Numbered from the stretch's first letter, positions 1 through 11,687 are shown. The stretch: DNA of 64,000 nucleotides from Melampsora larici-populina 98AG31 (GCF_000204055.1 NW_006768801.1:861076-925075); one strand, 5' to 3'. Notes: generated by a model not told the origin, from the letters alone. Numbers and translations: made by a program.

Positions 1-479
1 AATGCACAATGCTAGTAGAGGAGGCAACACTGCTCGCCGGTCTCTCCGAAGGGCGTACATGGACACGCGAGTTGTGCTTATGGGATCCATCCATTGACTT
101 ATGGGTGAGCACAATGACACTCGTTTAGATTTATGATTTTTCTCAAAAGTAAAACTTTTATCTTTTTGCATGCAGTCCACTACCGCTATTGACACGCCCC
201 AGCATTTCCCCATGCATCCTTGACAGATCTTGGTAAAATTCAAGGAAATTCCACCAGCAGCTTGCCCGCGCCTCTTACGTTACCTACATTCTTTGCACGA
301 GGGCAAAGAACACGACTTTCAAAACACTACTCCTTCTGGTGCGCCTTCCGCAGCGGTTCAAGATCTCGTGGGTCCCCCATTCGACACCAACGGCCTACCA
401 TCACCACCGCCGGCAGGTTGCCCACCACTCAAACAGTCTTGAGCTCAGGGACAAAGCAATGATGAAGTTATATTCATAA

Positions 480-1031
480 GTGAGGGACCAAGTAAGCCTC
501 AAACGAATGCAACTTCCGCAGGCCCAGCGCCCAATGGCACGTCCAATGTACGCTCCCTCTTTTGGTGTTTGCGAACCTTGTCTATTAGTCTCACACTTGA
601 ATATTTGGTTAAATAAACAGATGACCGCAAGGAAGACTGGTTGGCCTGACCTAGATGCGCCAATGGGAAACTTGCTTGAATGGTTTAACCTCACCTCAAC
701 GCTGCACCGAGTCAAAGCTTGGAAAGTTTGTTTTGGCAAAGCTTTCCTGAAGCCCAGTGACACAACTATCCATTGCCACGGGCAATGGATATCCAACATC
801 CAGCTCCACCGTTTGGCCGCGTGGCAACAGGTAGAAAGCAGCGCCGGCAGACCAACAAGCACTCGCGCGGCGCGCCTTTTTTTTAAGGCGGAGTTCCGCC
901 AAGCCGGACAGAAGTCTGAATGTGACCCTCCACCTAGCCAGGATGGTGAGGGAGCGTCCAGTTTGCACCAAAATGGTGAGGAACCGTCCAAGGTCCAATG
1001 CCGCCGCAAGAAGAGGAAGTTGGGTGAATAA
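480..1031 (+). CDS. Unrecognised possible coding fragment
   Basis: An open frame of 183 codons ending in a basic tract (RRKKRKLGE), which could be a nuclear localisation signal. A short open frame at 230-442 could be an upstream exon. No domain is recognisable. It lies about 1 kb upstream of the alpha-kinase relic on the same strand and could be its N-terminal part, but no splice path joining them was found. It could equally be chance open frame in repeat DNA. Low certainty. Confidence 0.22.
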   Translation: MRDQVSLKRMQLPQAQRPMARPMYAPSFGVCEPCLLVSHLNIWLNKQMTARKTGWPDLDAPMGNLLEWFNLTSTLHRVKAWKVCFGKAFLKPSDTTIHCHGQWISNIQLHRLAAWQQVESSAGRPTSTRAARLFFKAEFRQAGQKSECDPPPSQDGEGASSLHQNGEEPSKVQCRRKKRKLGE

Positions 1032-2031
1032 TCTAAAACCTTGTTGTTTGTCTTCCTATCTGTATCTGGACTGACATTACGTGTGCCATATCTGTCAATA
1101 TGTTCTTTTTTTAATATTGCGTCAGTGTTTCCCCCCCCCAAACGAGTTGTGTAAGTTCAATTTTCACTGCGAAAATGATGGGAGATTTCCACTGACCTGT
1201 CAGGCCTGTCAAAGTATGGTTCCAGTGTGGGTTTATAATCTCAACTGGTTTGCATGGCCTCTCAAGATTCTTATGCTTGTACGTGAACAAAGATCCCACT
1301 CAAAAACAAACTGGTTCATGACTCACCCAACACCTAAAGTTGTATGTACCATACCATGTGAGCTTGAAGTAGTTACAACCGAGTATCAAGGCTCTTTGGC
1401 CTCCAATTGTTAATGTTGCATTTAATGAGGAACAATGAAAAGGGACACCTGTTTTAGCTTACAGTTTACTCACTGTAAGCTCAAGGGATGAGCTTGCATG
1501 AGCAATATTATGCGCCTAATCTAGTTTGCCCCCTGGCTTGGAAGCGTGAGAATGATGAGAAAATAATGGCCTTGATCATTCTGGCTCATTGCGCCTTCCT
1601 TCCACCTTGATTGCTATTCTCCTTTTTACTAATTGAACTCTCGATCTATACTGTGGGTATGTTCAGCTCCATAGCCGCTTCATTCATTAAATAACTTGGA
1701 CTGGACTGACAAGGTTCTTCCACAATAGCATGATGGAGGACACACCAGTTAATCTTCTTCGAACAAACCAATATGCCAAAGTTTCTTCACCAAAAGCGTC
1801 AGAATGTTTGAATGTCTGTGAAGCTGATGTTTTGGAAGAGACGGAATACAAGAGCAAAGTGTTGTTGCACGCTCTTTGTGACGTTTGTACCTTCTTGTTC
1901 CAACTCAGAATGTTTTGAAAGAACCGAGCTGACTTGGCACGTGGGATCACCTTCACTCACTAGAGGATATTTTGAATGACTCGAGAAAGGCGTTTAATAC
2001 CCTGAATCTTATGTAACTCTTCCGTTGTTAG
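1032..2031. other. Gap with no convincing gene
   Basis: Only short overlapping open frames on both strands with no domain signal. A C-run lies near 1130. A plausible splice acceptor (polypyrimidine stretch then TTAG) ends the gap at 2031, just before the alpha-kinase relic. Confidence 0.5.
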
Positions 2032-3043
2032 GATATCCGCTGGACTTTCAACCAAACAACTGCAACGCAACCATCTTTGCGCTGACTTGTGACCCAGGAA
2101 AGTTTGAGACTTTGGCTTTCACCGGGCGTCCTGCCGATTTACAAATAAGCAAGGTCTTGATACATAGATGGGACAGTCGCTCCACGTTTCAAGGGACTCT
2201 TTTATATGGGCCTCGTAAAATGGAAGTTGGGGTACGCCAATTTGATACCCATGAGGTTGGTTTTCGCACATATTTGGGTATTGCACAAACTAACCATCAT
2301 GTAGCTACAAGTACTATGGCTTGTTTTCGAAACAGGATCATGGATCTTTTGGAAACAACTGACTTCTTGGAATCCACCGAATTCACCTCAGAAGAATGGT
2401 GTGCCCTTTGAGGCCTGAGGGTAAGCAGCCTTGACTTTGAATATATCCTTCTATTGTGCCCTCAAAATTTGATCTGACCTTGAACCTGACTGCAAACAGT
2501 TCCAGGAGAGTCTAGTGGGCATTCTCAATCTCAAACAGAGTCCACCTGAACAGAACAAACAAGGAGTTCTTGGAGGCTTCATTGCCGAAAAGATAATCTT
2601 GGGGCCACGTGAAAAGTACACATGCGACACCAATTTCAATCCTCCATCAGAAGAGCACATGCACTGCCCAATCTGTCTCCTACTTGAGGCTTTCTCTCAT
2701 TGGGCATATGAACAGAGCGGTGGAACCAGTGCGATTGGGGGTTTCCAAGGAGTGGGGCCAATCATAACGGAAGCAGACATTCATGACATTGAGTGAGTAT
2801 AGTATCTATATTTGAGCAATCTGTTTGGTGATTGGACTAACGCCGGTTTCTTTGCTTAATCTCAGGAACTTATGGACCATTGGTAACTTTGGACGATGAA
2901 CCATCCCAACATCTTTACAAGAGCACGTGTGCAGAAAATTCTGCTGGTTGCAAGGCCTGGGCCGGCAACAAACACCCTCAAATACCGACTCAGATGCGAA
3001 TACCTCAGTTGACAGTGAGGTGGATGTGGAGGCGTGGCACTAG
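2032..3043 (+). pseudogene. Alpha-kinase (MHCK/EF2 kinase-type) domain relic
   Basis: Three exon-like blocks at about 2032-2411, 2498-2794 and 2867-3043. The second encodes AFSHWAYEQSGG, then FQGVG and an ITEADIH stretch. This is the pattern of the alpha-kinase C-lobe (AFSHFTYE, DLQGVG, LTDPQIH). The third block gives IGNFG and then EHVCRKFCW, matching the zinc-binding H-x-C-x(3)-C end of the fold. An in-frame TGA at 2897-2899 separates these two parts. Atypical alpha-kinases phosphorylate Ser/Thr in helical substrates. The N-terminal lobe is poorly defined, and the junction between blocks one and two is unresolved because block one runs into TGA at 2409-2411. Read as a truncated, probably inactive member. 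A rapidly evolving live gene with different splicing is the alternative. Confidence 0.55.
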
Positions 3044-3425
3044 AAAGGTTGAGACCATCAGCGATAACCTCAAGCAAACTGCTTTAAAACACAGTTTGTT
3101 CTTTGACCCATGTAGTTACAATTGTTTTCATGGTTTTTAGCTGGGGTTCAATGTGATTTGGTCAAGAGGAGACAATGTATGTGTTTAGAGCGTTTGGACA
3201 GACAGGCGCGAAATGTGGCCATTGGCTGAACCTCATATTCATGTTCCTTATCAATGTAAAGATCACACAATACAATCAATGAATTGCAAAATCATAACTT
3301 CAATAGACCTAATTGGAATACATCTTCTACATTTTCTTTTCAGCATTTGACATGAAAAATGTGTTAATGATGCTGAATCAAACACATTTTGAGCAGAGAT
3401 TGTTTCACAACGACATATCACCTAT

Positions 3426-3536
3426 CACCGTGTCTGTGTAGGGTTTGCTCGTTGACGAGCGCACACGACTTTCCTTTCTACCTCAAAGGGAGTTGGTGTG
3501 CGCTCGTCGACAAGCAAACCCTACATGGACACGGTG
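3426..3536. repeat. Hairpin (foldback) element with 41-bp arms
   Basis: The left arm at 3426-3466 and right arm at 3496-3536 are inverted copies with about 36 of 41 positions matching, separated by a 29-bp spacer. The arms begin with CACCGTGTC and contain GGGTTTGCT and AGCGCACAC. A relative with the same order of motifs lies at about 34305-34383. The element overlaps the 3' end of the KDZ-associated gene, whose stop is at 3483. Confidence 0.75.
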
Positions 3537-5506
3537 TATGAAGGTTATATTTTCCCTTTTTTGTAGCCTTTGGATGAGCCAGTCGTTTCTCCTTTCAACC
3601 ATTTCCTCCATGAAAAAGTTGAAATGCACAGCTGTCATGTTTCGAGCCATTGAGGCAAACCCTCCGTACCAGACATTGGTCGTCTCAGCTGCTGATGAGT
3701 TGAAGATCCATCTTCCTTCGTCACGAAGCTCGGGGAAGAGCTTTGGATCAGTGTAATGCTGACAGAATTTGGCGCTGTCCTTGTGGCTACGGAAATGGAA
3801 GGGGTTGACAGGGATGACTGTGTCGGCAAACGCCTTGTGATGTGCACCACTATGGTAGATGTGCTCAACCAGCCTGCAGGCGTTATCATAGAAACATACC
3901 TGAGGCATTTGATTCGGAAAGGTATGTAACAGGAATTCCTTACAAGGAAACAGTCAAGATGTGAGCATAGTATATGGAAGATGCCGATGTGAGAGGCACT
4001 TACTCAAACAGCGCTCACACTTTCAGCGTTGTAGAAAGTCTCCCGGGCCAGTACAACCCCACACAAGGCAACAGCCAATTGGTCGTTGTGGGTGCGCTTG
4101 CGAGAAAGGCACACTCGACTTCCCTTGGTCTTGGGGAGTGCATCACCTTCGCGAGCCTGATCGTGTTCCCTATCGCCCTCATCTGCCTGTTGCACATTGT
4201 CAAGACCAATGAGTTTGGCGGTATTCCAATCTTGATGTACCGTAGGGTCAGCTGGTCGGTTGGAAACCGGGCAATTGAGCATCGAGGTGAGCACAAAGTT
4301 GAATGTGACACAAGCCTTGAATTTCATGTAGGCATTGACATGTTCTTCCAGGTTGCACATTGCGAGCCCTTCCACAGCGTCATTGGTGCAAGGCTGAGCA
4401 AGGCAGAGTTTACCTAGACGTTTCTGATGTTCAGGACAAAATCAATCGGTGACCCTTGCAAGTCGAGCGGTGCAGGGTCCATCTGGAGGTGGTTGCTGGT
4501 CAGTCACAGCTAAAGCACGCAGCTTTTCAGGGGATGCTGAGCATCTCCAATGACCTATGGTTATTTCATCAGTCACTATAGCACGAATATCTACAATTAA
4601 CAGGATTGAGTTAGTATGTCACATGAAATGAGTAAGACAAACATGAATACTGAAACGCAACATTCAGTATTTGAGTCACGTACAGCCTATTTTGGGGGTA
4701 TCACTATCATCCCTTGGAAGAGGAACCAATCGCACACAACCCGAGCAAACATGGTCACGGTGCTTCAACCCTTCAAGTGCTATCCATTCCAATACTTCCT
4801 CCATTGGGTCGTGGTAGCGTTGCTTGCTCTGTACGCTTGCGTCCACGCGCACATGACCTTCAAACGAGTCGGCTTGCTGAAGGAGACTATGTATATTGAG
4901 TCCGTCACCGCAAGTCGCCGTGGATAAGAACAGCTGGACTTTTGGAGCCCCGTTGAGGGTTGAAATTTTGACATCATCAACGTATGTAAGGTTGAACAAG
5001 TTGGCCAGGTTGAAATATGATGTGCTGAGATGAAAAACAACAATCAACTCTTCATTTGGCACAATTAATGGGAAATTGTACTCACTGAGCAAGCATTTGG
5101 CCATTACGGAACATTTCGGCCAGTCTGTGAGTCATGAAGAAGTGGGAGCTGATCTGGTAGATGTCTTTGTGGCGACCATCAAAAGCAGAGTAGTATGTTC
5201 TTAAGCCATCTTTGGAAAAATAGCTGGGTCGATAGGCTGTGGTGCATTCTACCAAAAAGTACGGAATTAGCCCAAGTAAGAGTTAGAAAAGATTGTGGCA
5301 CACTGACTTGGACACTTCATCATGAATATCCTTGCTGTATGGACGCCATCAACATCATACAAGTACCTGTCAATTTGGGACCAATGTTGTAAATGGTTTG
5401 ACGTTGGGCACGCTAAGAAATTCTTCACAGGAGGCGTAAGGAAGACTTCGGGTATTTGTACTGTTAGTGCCTGGGAATCACTGTAAACATCATTCAACTT
5501 CCCCAA
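3483..5506 (-). pseudogene. KDZ-transposon-associated CxC5/CxC6-type cysteine-cluster protein, degenerate
   Basis: Read on the minus strand in several exons. About 5506-5267 holds a DGVHTARIFMMKCP stretch, 5250-5100 a YYSAFDGRHKDIYQ stretch, 4590-4380 IVTDEITIGH followed by FCPEH and spaced cysteines, 4375-4004 RKRTHNDQLAV, and 3938-3483 QVCFYDNACRL, HFRSHKDSAKFC and FNSSAAETTNVWYGGF. These are the diagnostic motifs of the basidiomycete cysteine-cluster proteins linked to KDZ (Kyakuja-Dileera-Zisupton) transposons. The last intron is about 3939-4003. An in-frame TGA at 4442-4444 splits the cysteine cluster just before FCPEH. Another TGA at 4004-4006 falls exactly at an exon end where the family has Lys/Arg. 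No KDZ transposase core was found nearby. Inferred to be an inactive relic. Confidence 0.72.
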
Positions 5507-6033
5507 TTTGGCAGAGGAAAATGATTAATAGTACAGTTTTTCATAAAAGAATCTAATACTGCACACCTGGGCCATTTCACCCACACTACATATGTGCAGC
5601 AAGCTAAGTCAATAGTTGTCTATCATGTACATACAGGTCTGCTCAGTTTTTTGCCCATCAGAATAAATAAATCACATGTTATACCACATGTAACTTTTTC
5701 GACTTTGAAATTTTTTTCCCAAAAATTCACTACATATAATTCTGTAGCTGCTCAGGCAATATTGTTGAAGCTATGTCTTAGTAACAGAAAGTGTGTTACA
5801 TGCAGTTGAGTTGATGAGATCACACCAAAACATTGAGTCAGTGTATGTAGTCAATCTTTTGGAAGCTTTTTTCAATCTGAAAGAAGTTACAGCATGTATT
5901 ACATATGAATAACTTGTCCTGATGAGCAGATAACTGAGCAGAACTGTATGTACATGATAACCACATATTCACTGAGCCTGCTACACATATGTAGTGTGGG
6001 TGTTATGGCTCAGGTGTAGAGTGATAGACCATT
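5507..6033. other. Gap with no gene seen
   Basis: AT-rich sequence with scattered stops in all frames. No RNA gene, repeat boundary or domain is recognisable. Confidence 0.5.
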
Positions 6034-6567
6034 TTATGACAAATCATACTCCCAATCATTTTTCCCTGCCCACTTGGGGAACCCGAATAATGTCTGCAGT
6101 GAATAGCCGTGCTGTTGGATCAAGAGTTTGGGCTGGACACGGCTTTGAGCAAAGATTGGAAATAGTATTTTCCACAGGCGACGACAGTCGTGGTAAGAAA
6201 GTGATGGATTTGATGCAAGGCGTATGAATGGTATGACTTTGTCGGAGTCGGCTGACAAGCTCCAGGCCCCGTGGGTGAGAGCAAAGATTTCCGCTGACAA
6301 ACTGACCAGTCGGGTGAGTTCCGATATTTGGAGGGTGGCGTATAAATTGGGTGTGTCACGTGAAAGGGTGTCCACAAGCGTTTGCAAAAGCATTTTGTTT
6401 GTTTGTTGACTCTTCAGAATGGTGATGTTGGTGTGGTGGTGAGTAGTTTGAGAACAAAAAGTATGACACGAGGCGTGGAGAGGGAGTTGAGTTTGGCAGG
6501 GCAGAGGGTTGCGGGTTCGTGTATCGGGGTTAGTGGTCATGGGGGTTTTAGTGAAATGGCACATCAT
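6034..6567 (-). CDS. Hypothetical protein fragment
   Basis: An open frame of 177 codons. The part from internal MLLQTLVDTL onward looks protein-like, with alternating hydrophobic and charged residues, a CRRLWKILFPIF stretch and a final KNDWEYDLS. The N-terminal part looks like chance translation (His/Thr-rich), so the true exon probably starts near 6400. It follows the membrane-protein fragment at 6564-6977 on the same strand and may be a later exon of that gene. No family recognised. Confidence 0.3.
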   Translation of the reverse strand: MMCHFTKTPMTTNPDTRTRNPLPCQTQLPLHASCHTFCSQTTHHHTNITILKSQQTNKMLLQTLVDTLSRDTPNLYATLQISELTRLVSLSAEIFALTHGAWSLSADSDKVIPFIRLASNPSLSYHDCRRLWKILFPIFAQSRVQPKLLIQQHGYSLQTLFGFPKWAGKNDWEYDLS

Positions 6568-6977
6568 ATTTCACTGTGAGGTTGTGGAGGTGTTTGGTGG
6601 AAGATAATGTGGGGACAGGTTGATGCAAAACCGTCATAAGCCATGAGGTATGTGTGTAGCGGCTGATTGACAGTCATTTCTGGGGGACGTGGACGTACAG
6701 TCACGGACCTCCCAAGGGACCAGCCTTCTGTGAAAAGGATAGCCTTTCCAGCAAGACCTACGAATAATGCCTTGAGCAAGATTGTCCATCCATCTCCCCC
6801 ATCCCACCCCCATCTTTGCCCATGTCTCTCAGCTAACACATCATACCACATCCCTTCTTGTGTTCCAGCAAAAATTGCAATCCCCAGGACACACAGAAAG
6901 GACTGAAGTTCAAGTACGACAATATATGCCTGGCATCTTGCAAATCTGGTCAGTCCAGTCAGGTTCCCAGCTGTCAC
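6564..6977 (-). CDS. Hypothetical membrane protein fragment
   Basis: 137 codons with two hydrophobic segments (around FLCVLGIAIFAG and ILLKALFVGLAGKAILF) separated by a Gly/Trp-rich loop, RWGWDGGDGW. The loop and the segment order look like a real integral membrane protein, but I do not recognise the family. The start is uncertain, and the last 15 residues may run past a splice donor. Possibly one gene with the fragment at 6034-6567. Confidence 0.35.
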   Translation of the reverse strand: MTAGNLTGLTRFARCQAYIVVLELQSFLCVLGIAIFAGTQEGMWYDVLAERHGQRWGWDGGDGWTILLKALFVGLAGKAILFTEGWSLGRSVTVRPRPPEMTVNQPLHTYLMAYDGFASTCPHIIFHQTPPQPHSEI

Positions 6978-7019
6978 ACCTTCAAAGATTAATACTGTTG
7001 CAATATTGCGTCTTGGGTA

Positions 7020-7261
7020 GGCTCCACAGCATCAAGCACTTCAGCAGTCCCAACTCCCATGACTTCCTCTGGACCTGCTCCCACAGCAACTACCTCATCG
7101 TCATCCCCTGCTTCCACTGCCACATGTGATCCTTCCAGTAAAGTCCCGGCAACCGCTCCTGCATGTGTTAAGAAATGTGCCACTATCAAGATCAAGGAGG
7201 GTTACTGCACAGACAAGAATGTTTTCAATCAAGCTTACCAACAATGTCTAAAGTACGTGCT
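7020..7261 (+). CDS. Ser/Thr-rich, cysteine-containing protein fragment
   Basis: The frame gives a Ser/Thr/Pro-rich stretch, then a short segment with five cysteines (ATCDPSS, PACVKKCA, EGYCTDK, QQCLK). It stops at a good donor-like site (GTACGTG) near 7251. A Ser/Thr-rich tract beside a small cysteine module is common in secreted or wall-anchored fungal proteins, and the spacing is faintly CFEM-like. No signal peptide or first exon was located. Probably an isolated or decayed exon. Confidence 0.3.
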
Positions 7262-7821
7262 TCAACCAAGACCCACCAGATCTTTTGCCGCAATGCCATC
7301 TACTAATCCTGTCCTGCACAAACCTACCATCAAGCCAGGGACAACTGCAATGGCAAGGACTCATCCACTGGGATGCAATATAAATTCAACAACCTTTTCC
7401 GGACACCTTGCAGATCAGGTCAAAGACTTCCTCCTTCTTTAAGATCATTCCCCTTGAAAACTGATGCCCGTCCTATTCATCTTACCCTACAGATGCTGGT
7501 TCCACAAGTACATCACCATCTCCCAGCTTAACCGCCTTGTCTGACGCCCCAAGCCCCACCACCACGTGTGCTGCTAGAATTCACGCTTGCACCTGGTGCT
7601 TTTTTCAGGGCCCAGGGCCATGGCAGAGGCCATGGCTGCACCCGGTATGGCATGCCCTGCTCTAGCCCTTGATAGACAGAGCCTCCACTGGTAAAGGCCC
7701 TCCTCAGCCGGGGCTATACCATGGCACCCTTGCTCAGCCCGGGTTGAATGAAACTCCACAAGCTGAAACACGTGAAGTTTGAAACACACTGCAGCCTGAA
7801 ACATACTTCATTTTCATTATC

Positions 7822-8232
7822 TTGCAATTATATAGAAGCTCTGATCTCCAACTTTCAAGGAGAAACATCCTCAGTTCTCCTTCAATAGCTCAGCACAGAA
7901 TCTCAAACACTTCACACTCAAATCCCTACAATAAATCTGGCTCACCCAACAGCCTGGCAGCGCTCCAAAAACATTTGGAAGATTTCCAAAAATCAAAGAA
8001 CAAACGGACTTCCTGGGTGCGGCCATACTTCAAACCTTTTATCATAGATAGGAAGATCAAATTTGTCTGCCAGCTTCCTTCTCAGCATTCAGCTGGTGAT
8101 TTATGTTTGAGTGAAATAACTGAAGATACAAAAGGTTCAACTAAATCACTCAGTTGTCATCTTGAACAAATTCATAGAATGACATCAAACAAAGCAGAAT
8201 GGACTAAACTTATAAAATGTATCCCCCGCTGA
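7822..8232 (+). pseudogene. BED-type zinc finger fragment (hAT transposon N-terminus)
   Basis: The open frame contains TSWVRPYFKPF, then two cysteines and SLSCHLEQIHRM. A W-x(3)-F opening, a Cys pair, then H-x(4)-H is the BED finger layout found at the N-terminus of hAT transposases and of fungal hAT-derived genes. The Cys spacing is wider than normal. No DDE core or hAT dimerisation domain follows within the next 600 bp. Read as a transposon relic. Confidence 0.42.
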
Positions 8233-8831
8233 CCCACTCTTTCGATTACAATAATATCCAGTGACAACTGTAATTCAAAGGATGCAGCCAAAGGTTGTCA
8301 ACTTACCTATCGCCAGATCTGTGGCTCAATAGTTAAGCATTTGCGTATACCAATGACGCTGCATTCCTACACCACTTGGATGTCTTTGGGATGTCCTGGT
8401 GTTTTGCAGCGGGAGGGACATTCTGAGACGGTCTCCTGCAAGGCATCCACAGGGCATCCTGCCTCTGACACCTCCTTGGGGCCATTCAAGATGTCTTCAG
8501 ACCGCCCCATGGCAGTCACAAGGACAGCTCAGGATGTCATGCTTGGTCCTCAACTGGGACACCACCACAGCATCCAAGAGATAGACTGAGGATGTCACAC
8601 TCTGAGGACATCTCAGTGATGCCCCGACCTGAGATGCCAGCACGATGTCTTGTCGCAGGACGGTCCGGACATCCTCCCGCGAAAAGGTGTCCTTGCGCGA
8701 ACTTAACTAAGTCCCAAGTGGTTAGGTCCAGCGTTGGCACTTAGGTAAGTTTGGTCCTTGCGCTGAATTCCTCTTCGCTCGCGCTGAAGACTCCTGAAGT
8801 CAAATTCTTCCTCACCACCATATGTTTTAAC
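8233..8831. repeat. Repetitive spacer rich in GATGTC/GACATC words
   Basis: No gene seen. Between 8370 and 8690 the words GGATGTC, GACATCC and GATGCC recur in both orientations. At 8690-8760 two stretches containing TCCTTGCGC face each other around CACTT words, like the edge of a decayed element. The sequence at 8323-8340 (GTGGCTCAATAGTTAAG) resembles a tRNA A box but is not followed by a B box at tRNA distance. Confidence 0.35.
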
Positions 8832-11687
8832 ATGTCCTCAGACACCCAACGAGCAGAAGAGGCTCGCCAGAGAGGCAATGAGCTTTACAAAGCGTGTAAG
8901 ATTCATGATGGTAAGACTCACTACATCTCGAAGCAATCATGATGACCGTCTCATTTTTTCGTGAAAGTGCACTGATGATAACTCCTTATAGCCATCGAAG
9001 CCTACAAAGTAGCTTCAGCACTCCTTCCCTCGGACCCGACACCCTTATCTAATTTGTCCGCTGCCACCTTTGAGGCAGGAGACTACGAGACCAGCATACA
9101 GTATTCTACTAAGGCTTTAGCTCTGCTGGAGCAAGAGGCCGATGATGATCCTCGAAAGCAAAAATTGCTTACTCGCCTCAGCAAAGCCAAGCGATACCAC
9201 TGCGAGCCCGACGATCTTATCGCCAAAGAAACGCTTCGAAAAACTCTTCTACGCTTACCGAGATACAGGCCTCATCTGACTGAAGAGAAAAGCTACTATC
9301 CCTCTGGCCACGATATTCCGGAGCCTCAGTATGGCCCCACACTCCGGAGAACGACAAAAGACGCACCGGTTGTATCATTTATGTTCTGCGGGATAGGCGA
9401 TGCTCGGAACATGCTACAAACTATAATGAGTTATATGACCTCCGGCCCCACGTCTCAGGAATCTGATCAAAGGCTCCATTTTACTATTCTGGATTTCAAA
9501 CCCGCTATACTAGCAAGAGACTTGATTTTATTCGCTCTATTGGACGACATATCTCTGACCTTGGGTTTGTCTGATCACGAAACATTCAACTTGAGCCAAG
9601 CCAAATGCAGAAACTTGCTCGAGACACTCAGTGTAGCATCATATTTCTATGCGACTCAAGTCATGCCTGCTTATGCTTGGGATCGAATTCAAGCGGTCAT
9701 CCAACGACTTCTCGATTGCTTCGACAGATCTCAGCAACCGATATCTTGGGTGTACGTTCCTGTCGCCGTCCAGAACACTGTCCGCCCTTGGCTTGAATCA
9801 TGGAAATCAGGGGCAGCTGGTCCATATTCCACTAAACGCTTTCGTGAGCTCATAAAACAGCACGAACTCGAATCAAAGATGAGCTTGATAAGCATCGTTG
9901 GGGCGGACTTGGGCCAGACCCAACATTTCCCCACCTCAAGTTTGACAAGCGTGTCTACAAAAAATTCTCGATTGTTTTACCCCTTGAACCCTTGCTAATT
10001 GCACATGATGCCGAGCTATTCACAATTATCCAAGACTACCGAAAGAAGGACAGCAGTGCCAAAGAGCGTCTATCTTCGCATGTCGACACCAAATGGAAAC
10101 CCAACGTCACCCTGGCGGACATTCTGTGGGAGAAAGAAAATACCATGCCTGAGTGTCTGCCGCACCCAGACATGAGTTTTTCGCCGTTCGAAATCATCGG
10201 CAACCTTATGAAAGGCTGCATGGGTCAACAAGGAACTTCATCAGCATTAGGAAACACACTCATGACCGTTGCGCATCATTATTTCATGATCGTCGGCAAA
10301 GCTATTTCTAGCCTTCGCCACCGTATGATGGTGGAGGTCTGCTTTGGTGAGATGGCCGATTGCCTCGAAAAGATGCAATACCAAACGCTTGAGCGCACCA
10401 CAGAGACCGAGTCCAAAGATTGCTTGTTATCGTCAAAATGGCCGCATAAATATCATATCATTCACATGAGCAATATCCCGTGAGTGTAGATCTCATTTTT
10501 TACCAAGAAGTAGCACGAGCCATCTGACTAAAATTATCACTAGTGACTATGTCGGTGGCCCTTTCACCTCTTTCCTTTATGGCGCGCCGCTCCTCGAATA
10601 TGGCCCAGGAACAGGACTCAACTCATGTAACCTCCGGAACCCACCGCAATTTGAAACTATCTCTCACTTTCTCTCCGAGTACCTCCTCATGTACGATCAA
10701 AAGTTAATCCGGTCACACTTCCAGTTGAAAATTTCGTCCGAAACTCCCGAGGAGACAGCCGGTCCGATGCCCTCGATGCAGTACTTGATCTGGGAACGTA
10801 TCACACAGCAGCCATTGACCTTCAAGCAGCTTATACCTCAGACAAAGCTTTTGCACTGGCTCCACGCCCATTTCCTAAAAATCTGCCTTCCTTACCCACG
10901 CACCAAATCAGACCATGACCCAACACTCATCTATTCCCCACTCAATATGACCGCGTTTCTTCGTCTGGTAATGCGCTTGTCCGAATTGGGATACCCAACT
11001 CACTGGATCTCGAATCTGATCGAGTCCATCTTGTCGGGCAAGATCGCGACAACTGCTCGCCCACCGCCGCGACGAGTCAGTCTCATTGAATTCAATTCAG
11101 ACCGAGTTTCAATCGGTTACTAATGTTCTACAAAATGACAGGTTTTCCTTCCCAAAGATGTTGACACAGTACACCCAACAGCCTTGTTTTGTACCAAACC
11201 GTGGGTTTTAGAGCTTGCAACCCTGACCGGACTATGGCGCTCAATTATGCGTGTCGGACTCGTTGTGCCTTCCGATGTTCCTCGCGTCGAGGATATCGTA
11301 GAGTACACTGTCAAATTTCCAGGTTTGGAGGTATGGGATGCTCGAGTCCCGCATTCGATGCTAGTATTCTACGATGAAGAAACTTTTGGAAAGCCGCCTG
11401 GATACTTGCGACCGATACTAGTGGACGACGAAAGAGATTTGGATCCAAAGTCACGTGCTTTCAGAGATAGGGGTGTACATTGTGTGAGCACATTTCATTG
11501 GAGGGTAAGAGATCGGGAGGCCACCTTTTGGATGTCAAAAAATGATTTTGAAAGGTTAAAAGGCTGGTACATTTATGTCTGGCGAACTGATTCGTGGGAG
11601 GAGGCGGGTAAAGGAATGAAGTTGGGCACTGCGGTTACAAATCAGCGGTGTTGGGGTGAGTGGGAGGATCCACCAAAGTATATGTAG
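8832..11687 (+). pseudogene. TPR plus DUF4470-like protein, copy 1 (frameshifted)
   Basis: Four exons: 8832-8910, 8992-10479, 10544-11075 and 11142-11687, all with GT-AG introns. The product starts with TPR-like helices (ARQRGNELYK, then AIEAYK, crossing intron 1). It continues with a DUF4470-like core (FMFCGIGDARNML, VYVPVA) and ends with a long C-terminal part (LEYGPGTGLNSCN, VSTFHWRV). DUF4470 is the N-terminal domain shared by fungal MYND-finger-like proteins and axonemal dynein assembly factor DNAAF3; the molecular role here is unknown. Exon 2 is 1488 nt against 1489 in the downstream copy. The missing base lies in 9921-9935 (CAACATTTCC) and shifts the frame, giving a stop at about 9998. 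Downstream of 9940 the original frame is intact. The lesion could also be an assembly error. Confidence 0.75.

Noticed and set aside
8323..8400. tRNA-like A box (TGGCTCAATAG)
   Set aside because: No B box at the right distance and no cloverleaf could be drawn. At most a SINE relic.
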